Positions 43,459-52,002 of a DNA stretch of 64,000 nt are shown here, piece by piece. Position 1 is the stretch's first letter. Every line of letters starts with the position of its first letter. Source of the stretch: Novosphingobium jiangmenense (GTDB lineage Bacteria; Pseudomonadota; Alphaproteobacteria; Sphingomonadales; Sphingomonadaceae); contig NZ_JADQDC010000001.1 of assembly GCF_015694345.1 (NCBI RefSeq), positions 248,001 through 312,000 of the forward strand, given 5' to 3'. A program made the position numbers and the translations under genes. The notes beneath the pieces were generated by a model. That model made no database searches and was not told where the DNA came from. It worked only from the letters and a program-made list of their open reading frames with translations.

Positions 43459-44357
43459 AGTGGTGCCGGTTCCCAGTCCCGGCGGCAACGGAAGCGTTCC
43501 TCGGCAACGCGCAGTCCTGCGAAGTCCTTGTCCGAGATGCCCCACTGGTCGATGCGCTGCTCGGGCCAGGTCCAGTCGTCGGGCTCACCGGTGCGGTAGT
43601 CTTCTGGCACCTTTTCGACCGCCGTCGAATACTCGATAACCGGGCCAAACGGGGCGATGTAATAGGCATAGACGTTGTCGCCCGGACCGTGGCGACCGGG
43701 ACCCCAGGCCGGCGCAAAGCCGTTGTCGCGCATCCAGCCAATGCCGCGCATCACCGCGTCGAGATCGTCCATCTCGAAAGCAACGTGGTTGAGGCTGGCA
43801 AAACCGGCGCGGGCAAAGGCGGTCGAATGGTGACTGTCGTTGCAGCGCACGAAGACCATGCCCTTGGTCCGGTCCGACACGCGGAAGTCCAGCACGTCCT
43901 CCACCGCATGGCCCAGCAGTTCGGCATCGGCGGAGTTGAACACCACGTGGGTCAGCTTGACTGGCGACACCCGCTTGCTGGCCTTCGAGAAGCCTTCGAT
44001 GGTCTCGACCTCGGTCGACCCGGCCAGAAAGCGCAGGAGTGTGCCTTCGGGCAGTTCGACCAGCAGGCCTGCGCCCTCGCCCGGATCGGTCGAGGTCACT
44101 GGCTTTGCCGCCCAGCCCTTGTCGGCCACGCGCGCCTTGATCGCGGCGAGTTCGGCATCGGAGCAGGTGAAGGTGGTCGAGCGGACGAACTCGGCATCCG
44201 ATTGCTCGAACGCGACGAGGTAGGGCATCGTCCCCGTACCACGCAGGTAGTGCGTCTGCCCCCGAACCTCGGCGGGATAGAGACCCCAAACGTCGACCAT
44301 CCACGCCGCAGCCCCAGCGGGATCGGGCAGGGCCAGTTCGATGCTTCTCAACTTCAC
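43455..44357 (-). CDS. two-domain extradiol ring-cleavage dioxygenase (VOC)
   Basis: Type I extradiol dioxygenase of 300 aa. The 2-His-1-Glu iron site is complete: H137 (K-L-T-H-V-V-F), H191 (L-N-H-V-A-F) and E242 (V-I-E-Y-S-T). H176/H177 are in the position of the acid-base His. Translation starts at GTG (44357), overlapping the upstream stop as GTGA, with GGAG 9 bases upstream; the in-frame ATG further up lacks a ribosome binding site. It cleaves a catechol made by the FAD hydroxylase two genes upstream. The FAH-type protein downstream would process the product. Confidence 0.85.
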   Translation of the reverse strand: MKLRSIELALPDPAGAAAWMVDVWGLYPAEVRGQTHYLRGTGTMPYLVAFEQSDAEFVRSTTFTCSDAELAAIKARVADKGWAAKPVTSTDPGEGAGLLVELPEGTLLRFLAGSTEVETIEGFSKASKRVSPVKLTHVVFNSADAELLGHAVEDVLDFRVSDRTKGMVFVRCNDSHHSTAFARAGFASLNHVAFEMDDLDAVMRGIGWMRDNGFAPAWGPGRHGPGDNVYAYYIAPFGPVIEYSTAVEKVPEDYRTGEPDDWTWPEQRIDQWGISDKDFAGLRVAEERFRCRRDWEPAPL

Positions 44358-44782
44358 TTGCTGTTCTCCGGATCCAAGCCTGCAGCCTTCAGACCGGCAA
44401 AGGCGCAAAGCTCGTCGCACTCGCCGGTATCGCCACTGATGCCCACGGCACCGATAATCGTGCCAGCCTCGCGGATCAGCACGCCGCCGGGCGAAAAGGC
44501 GATGTTACCGCCCACGACCACGCTCACGCTCTGGAAGAAGGCGGCGTTACCCTTGGCGCGTTCTGCCAGCACGCGGGTATCGTCGCCCATGCCAAGCGCA
44601 CCCATCGCCTTGGCGCGGGCGATATCGTGGCGGAACAGGCTTGCGCCGTCCTCACGCGCGAAAGCGACGGGGTGTCCACCGGCGTCGAGCACGATCACCG
44701 CGAGCGGCTTGGCTTTGCGCGCCCGGGCCTCGGCCAGTGCGGCGGTGGTGATGGTCTGGGCTGCTGCAAGGGACAGGCTCAT
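44354..44782 (-). CDS. GlcG/HbpS-like (DUF336) protein
   Basis: Protein of 142 aa from the heme-degrading/GlcG family (PF03928). Family hallmarks are V-I-V-L-D-A-G-G-H-P-V-A-F, R-A-K-A-M-G-A-L, N-I-A-F-S-P-G-G-V and G-A-V-G-I-S-G. These small proteins are frequent beside oxygenase and ring-cleavage genes, with a suspected role in cofactor, haem or corrinoid binding, or as isomerase-like helpers. It has 4-bp overlaps with the hydroxylase upstream and the dioxygenase downstream. Confidence 0.85.
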   Translation of the reverse strand: MSLSLAAAQTITTAALAEARARKAKPLAVIVLDAGGHPVAFAREDGASLFRHDIARAKAMGALGMGDDTRVLAERAKGNAAFFQSVSVVVGGNIAFSPGGVLIREAGTIIGAVGISGDTGECDELCAFAGLKAAGLDPENSK

Positions 44783-46284
44783 GCCGCAATCTCCAGCTTC
44801 TGACGCAACATCGCATCGCGCAGGGCGAGCAGTTCGGCCGCAGATCCAGTGCCGAACACGTAGTGGTCCGGACGGACCAGCACGGCCTCAACCTCGCGCG
44901 CGTCGAGCCATTGCTGGACCGCCCCATTGTCGGGAAGCTCGCTCGCGGTAATCGCGCCCTCAGGCCCATTGTCCCGCACGAACAGCCGCCATCCTTGCCC
45001 GACGAGGTCATCGAGCTTGCGGCCATCGGTAAGGATGGGTTGGATGAAGCGCTGGCCCGCTGCAGGCGTGCCCTGCGCCACGAAACCGGTCGCGATAGCC
45101 GGGATCAGGTCCGCTGCCGTCTCGCCCTGCTTCTGCGCCGATTGCGCGCGGATCGATGCGTCACGCTCTGCGGCCTTGGCCGGATCGAGCTCGCAAATGT
45201 ACCGCCCCGCTGCCACCGCTGCGCCAATCACGCCGCGCACGTGCGGATCGCGCTCGGGCTGGTACGTCGTCAGGATGGCTTCGTCTGCACCGTCGTTGAC
45301 GATGGCCGCCATCTTCCAGGCAAGGTTCGCCACATCGCGCAGGCCATGGCACATACCCTGGCCGAAGAACGGAGGGGTCTGGTGCGCGGCATCGCCTGCC
45401 AGGAACACCCGACCGACCTGCCACTGCTCCGCCACCAGTCCATGGAAGCGGTAGGTTGCAGCGCGCACGATCTTGTGCGGGACGTCTTTCATCCACGCGC
45501 CGACCAGTGCCGCGACGTTCTCCTCGCGCATCATCTCGGCATCGTCTTCATGTGGCAGCAGCATGAATTCCCAGCGGCGATGGTTGCGACGGCCGGGCAC
45601 CACCGTGGCGGGGCGGGCAGGATCGCACATCATCACCGACAAGCGCTGCAGATCGGCACCTTCGGGTACGCCGGTCAGGTCGGGGAAGGTCACCGGCCCT
45701 TCGACTTCGGCATCGACCACGAGCCACGGCTCCTCGAAATCGAGATCGTCGAGCTTGACGCCCAGCGCCTTGCGCACCGGGCTGCGCGAGCCATCGGCGG
45801 CAATCACCCAGCGCGCGGTCAGGCTGCGCTGCGCGCCGTCCTGCGCGTAAGTCACCGTCACTCCGTCATCATCTTGCGAAAGCGAGGAGAAGTCGGCCCC
45901 CAGCACCAGACCAATGCGGCCATTGTCGGCAAAGGCCGCACGCAGATGCGCCTCGAACTCGGGCTGGTAGAAGAAGTAGTCGTTGGCCCACCCGAACGGA
46001 CGCGGCTTGCCGACCGTGCCCATGTAGCGGATCACGCCATGGTCAGCGCCCACGTGCAGGTGCCCGTCGGTCGCCACCATGTCCGGCTCGACCCGGTCGA
46101 TCACCCCGGTGCTCTGGAACAGGCGCATCATCTCGTGGTCGAGATGGACCGCGCGGGGCAGGGGGTAGTGCTCGGTTTCCTTCTCGAGCACGATCACCGA
46201 AAGACCCTGCCTTCCCAAGAGGTTGGCAGCCATTGCTCCCACCGGGCCGCAACCAATCACGGCGACGTCGAACATCGTCGACAT
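44779..46284 (-). CDS. FAD-dependent aromatic hydroxylase (MhpA/phenol hydroxylase-like)
   Basis: Class A flavoprotein monooxygenase of 501 aa. The N-terminal Rossmann motif V-I-G-C-G-P-V-G-A-M is at residues 8-18. The D-G motif (V-I-A-A-D-G-S-R-S-P-V-R) lies near residue 165, and V-F-L-A-G-D-A-A-H-Q-T-P-P, the G-D motif, near residue 300. It adds an OH ortho to an existing one, giving the catechol for the extradiol enzyme. A thioredoxin-like C-terminal tail (W-R-L-F-V-R-D near residue 425) is as in MhpA. The start at 46284 shares its A with the amidohydrolase stop (TGATG); an ATG three codons later is possible. Confidence 0.85.
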   Translation of the reverse strand: MSTMFDVAVIGCGPVGAMAANLLGRQGLSVIVLEKETEHYPLPRAVHLDHEMMRLFQSTGVIDRVEPDMVATDGHLHVGADHGVIRYMGTVGKPRPFGWANDYFFYQPEFEAHLRAAFADNGRIGLVLGADFSSLSQDDDGVTVTYAQDGAQRSLTARWVIAADGSRSPVRKALGVKLDDLDFEEPWLVVDAEVEGPVTFPDLTGVPEGADLQRLSVMMCDPARPATVVPGRRNHRRWEFMLLPHEDDAEMMREENVAALVGAWMKDVPHKIVRAATYRFHGLVAEQWQVGRVFLAGDAAHQTPPFFGQGMCHGLRDVANLAWKMAAIVNDGADEAILTTYQPERDPHVRGVIGAAVAAGRYICELDPAKAAERDASIRAQSAQKQGETAADLIPAIATGFVAQGTPAAGQRFIQPILTDGRKLDDLVGQGWRLFVRDNGPEGAITASELPDNGAVQQWLDAREVEAVLVRPDHYVFGTGSAAELLALRDAMLRQKLEIAA

Positions 46285-47513
46285 CAGGCGGCAACCTCGG
46301 CAGGCGCCTTGTAGAGAGCGCCGTCCTTCATGATCATGGCGAGCCTGTCCTTGTCCTGCAGGATCGAGACGTCCTGCGTCGGATCGCCGTCGACGAGCAG
46401 CAGGTCGGCCAGCCAGCCCTCCTTCACCCGTCCGACTTTCAGGTCCATCAGTTCGCCGCCAAGCGCGGTCGCGGCGTTCAGCGCCTCGCTCGGCGTGTAG
46501 CCGAAGTGATCGACGAAGATCTGCAGGTCGCGCGCGTTGCGGCCGTTGGGATTGAACGGGAAGCCATAGTCGCCGCCGATCAGGATGCGCATGCCGCGCG
46601 CCTTCAATGCCGGAACCAGCTTGCTTTCCAGTTCCATCCGCTCGGCCGCACTCTTCTTCATGTGGCTCATGTCGATGTGCGGGGGCGGCGTGGCTTCCAG
46701 CGCGGCGATCGAGACGCCGGGCGAGGGGGCGTAGAACGTCGTATCCTTGGCCGCGATCATCGCGTCGGCCGCCGCTTCGTCGGCATAGGAGGCGTGGTAG
46801 ATGATCCGCGCTCCAGCCTTGAGCGCCAGTTCGATGGCCTTGGGGTAATAGGCATGGGTGGCAATCCACAGGCCAGCCTCGCGCGCGGCCTTGCCTGCCG
46901 CTTCCATCTCCTCGTCGGTATAGAGCACGTCCTGCGCACTGCCGGGCTTCAAGGCATCCTCGCCCGAAACCACCAGTTTGAGCGAGCCGATGCCCTGTTC
47001 CTTGCAATAGGCGACGAACTTGCGGATGGCCTCGGGGCCGCGCCCGTTGAACACGTCGCCCGTTTCGACGCCTTCGGCACCCTCAGGGCTGCGTTCCAGT
47101 GTCGAAGGCACCAGACGCGGCCCCGGCGTCTCGCCGGCGTCGATAGCCCGCGCCAGTTCCACCTCGATGCCGTCACCGAGTGCTCCGGCCGAATAGGCGC
47201 TGGTAAAGCCATGGTCGAGCAAGACCCGCGCGTTGCGCCATGCGGCAATCTTCAATTCGTCGGGCGGAAGGATGAACTGGTGGTAGATCTTCTCGACCGA
47301 GGAGCCCCAGGTAAGGTGGGCATGAGCTTCGACCATGCCGGGCATCAGCGTGCGCCCGGCACCTTCGATCACCACGTCCGCGTCCGTAGCATCCGGGGCA
47401 GCCGCCGATTCGACGACAGCGGCGATGCGACCATCCTCGACAAGCACCGAGAAAAAGCCCGCAAGGCTCTGTTCTCCATCGAATATCCGTACATTCCGGA
47501 TGAGCGTCGTCAC
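46284..47513 (-). CDS. amidohydrolase (imidazolonepropionase-like), GTG start
   Basis: Metal-dependent amidohydrolase of 409 aa, cytoplasmic. Ligands are visible: H-A-H in M-V-E-A-H-A-H-L, A-T-H-A-Y-Y, Y-H-A-S-Y and the Asp in I-G-G-D-Y-G-F. GTG at 47513 is chosen because GGGAG lies 7 bases upstream and family similarity (L-I-R-N-V-R-I-F-D-G) starts 4 codons later. The longer ATG frame runs through the promoter. It heads the ring-cleavage operon, so it may release a phenolic acid or amine from an amide for the hydroxylase. The ribosome binding site lies inside a hairpin (47521-47543). Confidence 0.85.
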   Translation of the reverse strand: MTTLIRNVRIFDGEQSLAGFFSVLVEDGRIAAVVESAAAPDATDADVVIEGAGRTLMPGMVEAHAHLTWGSSVEKIYHQFILPPDELKIAAWRNARVLLDHGFTSAYSAGALGDGIEVELARAIDAGETPGPRLVPSTLERSPEGAEGVETGDVFNGRGPEAIRKFVAYCKEQGIGSLKLVVSGEDALKPGSAQDVLYTDEEMEAAGKAAREAGLWIATHAYYPKAIELALKAGARIIYHASYADEAAADAMIAAKDTTFYAPSPGVSIAALEATPPPHIDMSHMKKSAAERMELESKLVPALKARGMRILIGGDYGFPFNPNGRNARDLQIFVDHFGYTPSEALNAATALGGELMDLKVGRVKEGWLADLLLVDGDPTQDVSILQDKDRLAMIMKDGALYKAPAEVAA

Positions 47514-47773
47514 GGTAGTTCTCCCACGTTCCAAAAGTGGGAGTAGCGACCACATACTCTCAGGAAAAGTATTGATCCACAATATAAGCATAAGCCAGGG
47601 CTATGGCTCGGCTTTCATCCGGTGCTTCTGGACGCCTGCATGCCCGGGTGTGAGAGTTCCGAAATTGCAAGCCGATAAAAATCCCGTTTTTCCGGCAGCC
47701 GCATTGACACGAGGTGCTGTTGTCTTCAAAAAAGGAATAATTATCCGAAAAAGCCGGTCTGAGGAGTCGTGGC
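47514..47773. promoter_or_regulatory. divergent promoter of ring-cleavage operon and amine oxidase
   Basis: A 260-bp gene-free stretch, AT-rich around 47560-47600 and 47725-47760. Besides the inverted repeat at 47521-47543 I see no regulator site I can name. No regulator gene is next to it; the TetR gene at 54441 is the nearest candidate. Confidence 0.5.
47521..47543 (-). promoter_or_regulatory. inverted repeat that covers the amidohydrolase ribosome binding site
   Basis: CTCCCAC and GTGGGAG, 7-bp perfect arms with a 9-base spacer. In the minus-strand transcript the downstream arm GUGGGAG is the Shine-Dalgarno sequence of the GTG start at 47513. Folding would hide it. The site could be an RNA switch or protein-bound hairpin, or simply a DNA operator. 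Confidence 0.5.
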
Positions 47774-49105
47774 GTGGCCTATCCCGAATTTCTCGAGACC
47801 AGCCAGTGGATCGAGCGGCCCGCCGACACGCAGCCCGCTCTGCAAGGGGCGGTGAAAGCCGACGTGGTGATCATCGGCGGCGGCTTCACCGGGCTCAGCA
47901 CCGCCTTGTGCCTGCGCGAGGCAGGAGTCGATGTCGCGCTGGTCGAGAAGGACTTCTGCGGGATGGGCGCGAGTGGTCGCAACGCCGGACACCTCACTCC
48001 GACCATTGGCAAGGATTTCCCGACATTGGTCAAGTACGTGGGAAAGGACCGCGCGGTGGAGTATGCACGCTTTGCCGACCGGGCGGTCCACTACACCGAG
48101 GGCATGATCGAAAAACTTGGCGTGGACTGCGAGTACCGGCCGACCGGGAACATCATCACCGGGCTCCATCCGCGCCATCGCAAGCCGCTGGCCGAAGGTG
48201 CGGACCTGGCCTCGCGACTGGGCGTGGGCGTTGCCTTCCTTGACGAGGCCGAAGTGCGGCGGCGCAACCTGCCCTCGCACGTGCGCTTCGGGGTGATCGA
48301 GCAGGCGGGCGGGCACCTCCACCCCGGCAAGTACGTGATGGCGATGCGTCAGGCGGCGATCACGGCAGGCGTGCGCATCTTCGAGGACAGCGCGGTCACA
48401 CGGATCGAGGATACCGGATCGCCGGTCACGGTGCACACCGCCAGCGGATCGGTGACTGCCGAGAAGCTGGTGCTGGCGACCAATGCCTATACCCCGGCCA
48501 CGCTCGGTCGGATGCGCAGCAAGGTCTTCCCGGTGCGCGTCACCCTGTTCCGCACGCAAGTCCTGACCGATGAGCAGTGGCGGCGTATCGGCTGGGAAGG
48601 GGGTGAGGCGCTCTACACCGCGCACGAGGCGATGGAGAACTATCGCCCGCAGGCCGACGGGCGCATCTCGGGCGGGTCAAAGTTCGTCCAGTACGGCTAT
48701 GGTAGCAAGCTGACGACCGGTTACCTGCCGGAAGTCTTTGCGCAATGGCGTGAGGTTTTCGCGCGGCGCTTCCCGGAGATTCCGGACGTGAAGATAGAAT
48801 CCTTCTGGGGCGGGTGGATCGGCCTGACGCTCGATTTCCTGCCGCTTCACGGCAGAAACGCGCGCGGCACGGTGTTTCACGCAATGGGTTACAACGGCCA
48901 TGGAATTGCGCAGGCGACCTATGCCGGAACAATGCTGTCCGATCAGGTGCTGGGCAGGGCGAATGCCGAGGTGGAACTGTTCCGCCGCCGCCTGATCCCC
49001 TTGCCGCCGGAGCCGTTGCGCTGGCTGGTGGTCAAGGGCATCACCCATTTTCTCGACCGGATCGACAACAAGGTCGACGCCGAACTGGCGGCAGGGCGGT
49101 TCTGA
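47774..49105 (+). CDS. FAD-dependent oxidoreductase, DAO family (PuuB-like)
   Basis: Flavin amine oxidase of 443 aa related to gamma-glutamylputrescine oxidase and other D-amino-acid-oxidase fold enzymes. The FAD motif V-V-I-I-G-G-G-F-T-G-L-S-T-A lies at residues 30-44, and G-A-S-G-R-N-A-G-H-L-T-P at residues 66-77 is a PuuB-type hallmark. W-G-G-W-I-G-L-T-L-D-F-L-P is the late FAD-contact region. It starts with GTG, and GAGGAG lies 8 bases upstream. It would turn a secondary or primary amine into an aldehyde and feed the ring-cleavage operon opposite. The substrate is unknown. Confidence 0.85.
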   Translation: MAYPEFLETSQWIERPADTQPALQGAVKADVVIIGGGFTGLSTALCLREAGVDVALVEKDFCGMGASGRNAGHLTPTIGKDFPTLVKYVGKDRAVEYARFADRAVHYTEGMIEKLGVDCEYRPTGNIITGLHPRHRKPLAEGADLASRLGVGVAFLDEAEVRRRNLPSHVRFGVIEQAGGHLHPGKYVMAMRQAAITAGVRIFEDSAVTRIEDTGSPVTVHTASGSVTAEKLVLATNAYTPATLGRMRSKVFPVRVTLFRTQVLTDEQWRRIGWEGGEALYTAHEAMENYRPQADGRISGGSKFVQYGYGSKLTTGYLPEVFAQWREVFARRFPEIPDVKIESFWGGWIGLTLDFLPLHGRNARGTVFHAMGYNGHGIAQATYAGTMLSDQVLGRANAEVELFRRRLIPLPPEPLRWLVVKGITHFLDRIDNKVDAELAAGRF

Positions 49106-49116
49106 AAGGGGAAGCG

Positions 49117-50238
49117 ATGAGCGGTGCGACTGCGGGGAACCGCTCCATCCTCCCGGCGCTGGTCGTGGGGGCGGCGGGACTGCTTGTCCTCGGCGTACAG
49201 CCGCTGCTTTACGGCGGCTATGTCCATGAAGGGCTGATCCCGGAAGGGCGGCTCGGCACTTTGGCGGCGGTGGAGATCAGTTCCATCGCGTCGGGCAGCG
49301 TGGCCGGGATCAACCTGCTCGGGCGGTATCGTGCGCAATTCGTCGGGCTGGGCGGTCTGGCGCTGCTGCTGCTCGGCAACCTGCTGCCGGTGGGACTGGC
49401 ACTGTTCGCATGGCGAGCGCTGGCCGGGTTTGGGGGCGGCATGATCGTGGCTATAGCGGCGGCGCAGATCGCGCGGCAGGCCAACGTCAATGCCGCCAGC
49501 GGACTGTTCCTCTTCTTCCAGGCGACGAGTCAGTACGCGATCCTGCAGGGGGTCACCCTGCTGGCACCCACCGCATCGACGCAGGCGGTGCAGGCCGCCC
49601 TGGCCGGAGTTTCGCTGCTGGTGCTGCCGTTGCTTTTCATGGTCCCGGCGAGGCTCGATGTCACGGCCGGGGAGGAGCGACCGGGACCACCGCCGCCGGC
49701 CGGATGGGCCGCGCTGATTGCCTCGGCCCTATTCCTCGGTGGAGCGATCGGGATCTGGGCTTACCTTGGCGTGTGGCTGGAGGTGGCGGGCCTGCCTGCG
49801 CAGGATGTGTCAGCGCGGCTGACCGCAGCGCTTGTCGGGCAGATCGCGGGGGCGCTTTGTGCGGTGGCGCTGGGCACGCACCGGCGCAGCAGCGTGCAGG
49901 TCATGGTCAGCGGTGTGGCCATTTGCGCAGCCATTGGCGCGTTGCTGATGACGGGTCCTCAAGGACCTGCCGGGTGGACGCTGATGATCGGATTCGGGCT
50001 GGCCTGGATGATCGGCACGCCGGCGCTATCGGGCCTGCTGCTGGAGGTCGACCCGGCGCGGCGAAGCTTGCCCTATGGCGCTTCGGCGCAGTTGGCGGGT
50101 GCTGCGATCCTGCCGACGGCGGTTGGCGAGGTCATGGCTGCGCGCGGGCTTGACGTAGTGCTGGCGACCAGTTGCGTGCTGGTCGCCATGGCACTGCTGG
50201 CAGTCGGCGTCGCGCTGGGCTTGCGCGAGAGGCGTTAG
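49117..50238 (+). CDS. MFS transporter
   Basis: Membrane carrier of 373 aa with 11-12 hydrophobic segments, similar in style to the MFS protein at 23246. The start at 49117 follows AAAGGGGAAG. It lies 11 bp behind the amine oxidase gene, so the pair is an operon, and the carrier probably brings in the oxidase substrate. Its stop overlaps the convergent FMO gene by 4 bp. Confidence 0.8.
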   Translation: MSGATAGNRSILPALVVGAAGLLVLGVQPLLYGGYVHEGLIPEGRLGTLAAVEISSIASGSVAGINLLGRYRAQFVGLGGLALLLLGNLLPVGLALFAWRALAGFGGGMIVAIAAAQIARQANVNAASGLFLFFQATSQYAILQGVTLLAPTASTQAVQAALAGVSLLVLPLLFMVPARLDVTAGEERPGPPPPAGWAALIASALFLGGAIGIWAYLGVWLEVAGLPAQDVSARLTAALVGQIAGALCAVALGTHRRSSVQVMVSGVAICAAIGALLMTGPQGPAGWTLMIGFGLAWMIGTPALSGLLLEVDPARRSLPYGASAQLAGAAILPTAVGEVMAARGLDVVLATSCVLVAMALLAVGVALGLRERR

Positions 50239-51962
50239 CTCGCGACGATGCCTTCGAACCGCGCCTTGAGTTGAAGGCCGAGCAGGCGGCAGTAGAAGCG
50301 CACCTGAGCAAGGTTTCCGCCCATGAACCACAAGCCGCGCTGCGCGGTGGGCTTCCACATGTTGCGCAGCTCACCCTCCCACGGACCCGGATCGCCCTTG
50401 AAGCCCGAGCCATAGCCCCAGCAGCGGCCGACGCGTGTCGCAACGTCCTCCCCGATCAGGCGCGAGACCCATTCCTCCATCGCGCCGAAGCCGGTGGCAT
50501 AGACGATCACATCGGCGGGCAGGTGCTCGCCATCCTCGAGCACCACGCCATCGGGCACGATCCGCGCGATCTCCTTGCCCGAACGCAGGGCGATGCGGCC
50601 ATCGGCGATCATTTCCGATGCGCCGACGTCGATGTAGTAGCCCGAGGCCGAGCGCAGGTACTTGCCAGCGATCCCGGCTCCGTCCTCGGCGAAATCGAGC
50701 TTGAAGCCGGCTTGTTCGAGGCGTTCGTAGAACGGGGCCTCAAGCTTGCGGATCGCGTCCCAGGCCTGGCGGCTGCCAATTTCCTGAAGGCGGATGGGCA
50801 CCGACTGGGCGATCAGGTCGGCCCGCTCGGTAGTGATGCCTGCCTCCAATGCTTCCTGCGAATAGACGGGCTTGAGCATCATGTCCGTCATCGTCGACTG
50901 GCGCACGATGTGGGTGGAGGAGCGCTGAATCATCACCGGGTGCGCGCCGTGGGCGACGAGATCGGCGCAGATGTCGTGCGCGCTGTTGTTGGCGCCGACC
51001 ACCACCACGCGCTTGCCCGCAAGGCCCTCGCCGCCGGGATGCTCGCTTGAATGGTACTGCTGGCCGGTGAAGCTGTCCTGCCCTTCGAACATGGGCACGC
51101 GCGCGAAGCCGGCATTGCCGAGCGCCATGACGAGATGGGCAGGTGCAAGCTCGATTTCGCGGCCATCGCGGCGGACGCGAGCGGTCCACTTACCGGTGGC
51201 CTCGTCATGGCGGGCCGAAAGCAGTTCGGTCCGGGTCCAGACGTTGAGTTCCATGGCCTGGGCATAGAGCTCCAGCCAGTCGCCCATCTTGTCCTTGGGG
51301 GTGTAGATCGGCCAGTGCTCGGGGAACGGCAGGAACGGCATGTGATCGTACCACACCGGATCGTGCAAGGTCAGTGACTTGTAGCGCGAGCGCCATTGGT
51401 CGCCGACGCGAGGGTGCTTGTCGATCAGCAGGTGGGGCACGCCGAGCAGGCGCAGCGCGGCGCCGATGGCAAGGCCCGCCTGGCCTGCGCCGACGACAAG
51501 GACGTATGGCTGTTCGGCGGTGCCCATCGCAGCGCGCTCGTCGGCGAGCAGGTCCTGCCAGTTGCGACCGTCGGGATCTTCGACCACGCCGCTGGTCCGC
51601 CGCTTGCCGACCGGGAATTCGTGGCCTGCGATGTCGGCCAGCATGGTGAAGAGCGACACGGCCTTGCCGTCTGCTAGGCGGACATAGCCCTTGCACGGCC
51701 CGGTTGCGGTCTCGAAGGCGATGAAGCCTTCGCTGGCACCGGAGGCCGCTTCTGTCGTCCAGTTGCGTGGCATAACGGCAGCGGCACGAGCTGCGACGAA
51801 GGCGGCGATGTCGGCGCTGCCTTCGTACGTTGCCAGCGTCCAGTCGAAAGCCAGGAAATCGCGCCACAGGCCCGCGGGGTTGAACAGGTTGGCGACGGCA
51901 TCGCCATCGCCGGCAAGCAATGCTGCATCAAGGCTGGCGAGCCAACCGGTAACGTCAGTCAA
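50235..51962 (-). CDS. flavin-containing monooxygenase with N-terminal SnoaL-like domain
   Basis: Protein of 575 aa. Residues 1-135 resemble a SnoaL/NTF2-like cup. An FMO/YUCCA-type monooxygenase follows with FAD motif V-V-G-A-G-Q-A-G-L-A-I-G (about residue 155) and NADP motif V-V-V-G-A-N-N-S-A-H-D (about residue 320). The later Y-A-T-G-F segment is near residue 490. The fusion is found in some proteobacterial FMOs. Possible chemistry is N- or S-oxygenation or Baeyer-Villiger type. It lies 40 bp behind TonB receptor 3 on the same strand, so uptake and oxidation of one substrate are probably linked. Confidence 0.85.
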   Translation of the reverse strand: MTDVTGWLASLDAALLAGDGDAVANLFNPAGLWRDFLAFDWTLATYEGSADIAAFVAARAAAVMPRNWTTEAASGASEGFIAFETATGPCKGYVRLADGKAVSLFTMLADIAGHEFPVGKRRTSGVVEDPDGRNWQDLLADERAAMGTAEQPYVLVVGAGQAGLAIGAALRLLGVPHLLIDKHPRVGDQWRSRYKSLTLHDPVWYDHMPFLPFPEHWPIYTPKDKMGDWLELYAQAMELNVWTRTELLSARHDEATGKWTARVRRDGREIELAPAHLVMALGNAGFARVPMFEGQDSFTGQQYHSSEHPGGEGLAGKRVVVVGANNSAHDICADLVAHGAHPVMIQRSSTHIVRQSTMTDMMLKPVYSQEALEAGITTERADLIAQSVPIRLQEIGSRQAWDAIRKLEAPFYERLEQAGFKLDFAEDGAGIAGKYLRSASGYYIDVGASEMIADGRIALRSGKEIARIVPDGVVLEDGEHLPADVIVYATGFGAMEEWVSRLIGEDVATRVGRCWGYGSGFKGDPGPWEGELRNMWKPTAQRGLWFMGGNLAQVRFYCRLLGLQLKARFEGIVAS

Positions 51963-52002
51963 GGCGATCCTCCAATGCGGGTGGGCTTATCCGGTCAGGC
52001 AC

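Noticed and set aside
50235..51962. YUCCA-type auxin biosynthesis gene
   Set aside because: The similarity is only at FMO superfamily level and the N-terminal SnoaL-like domain is unlike plant YUCCA. No evidence of synthesis.
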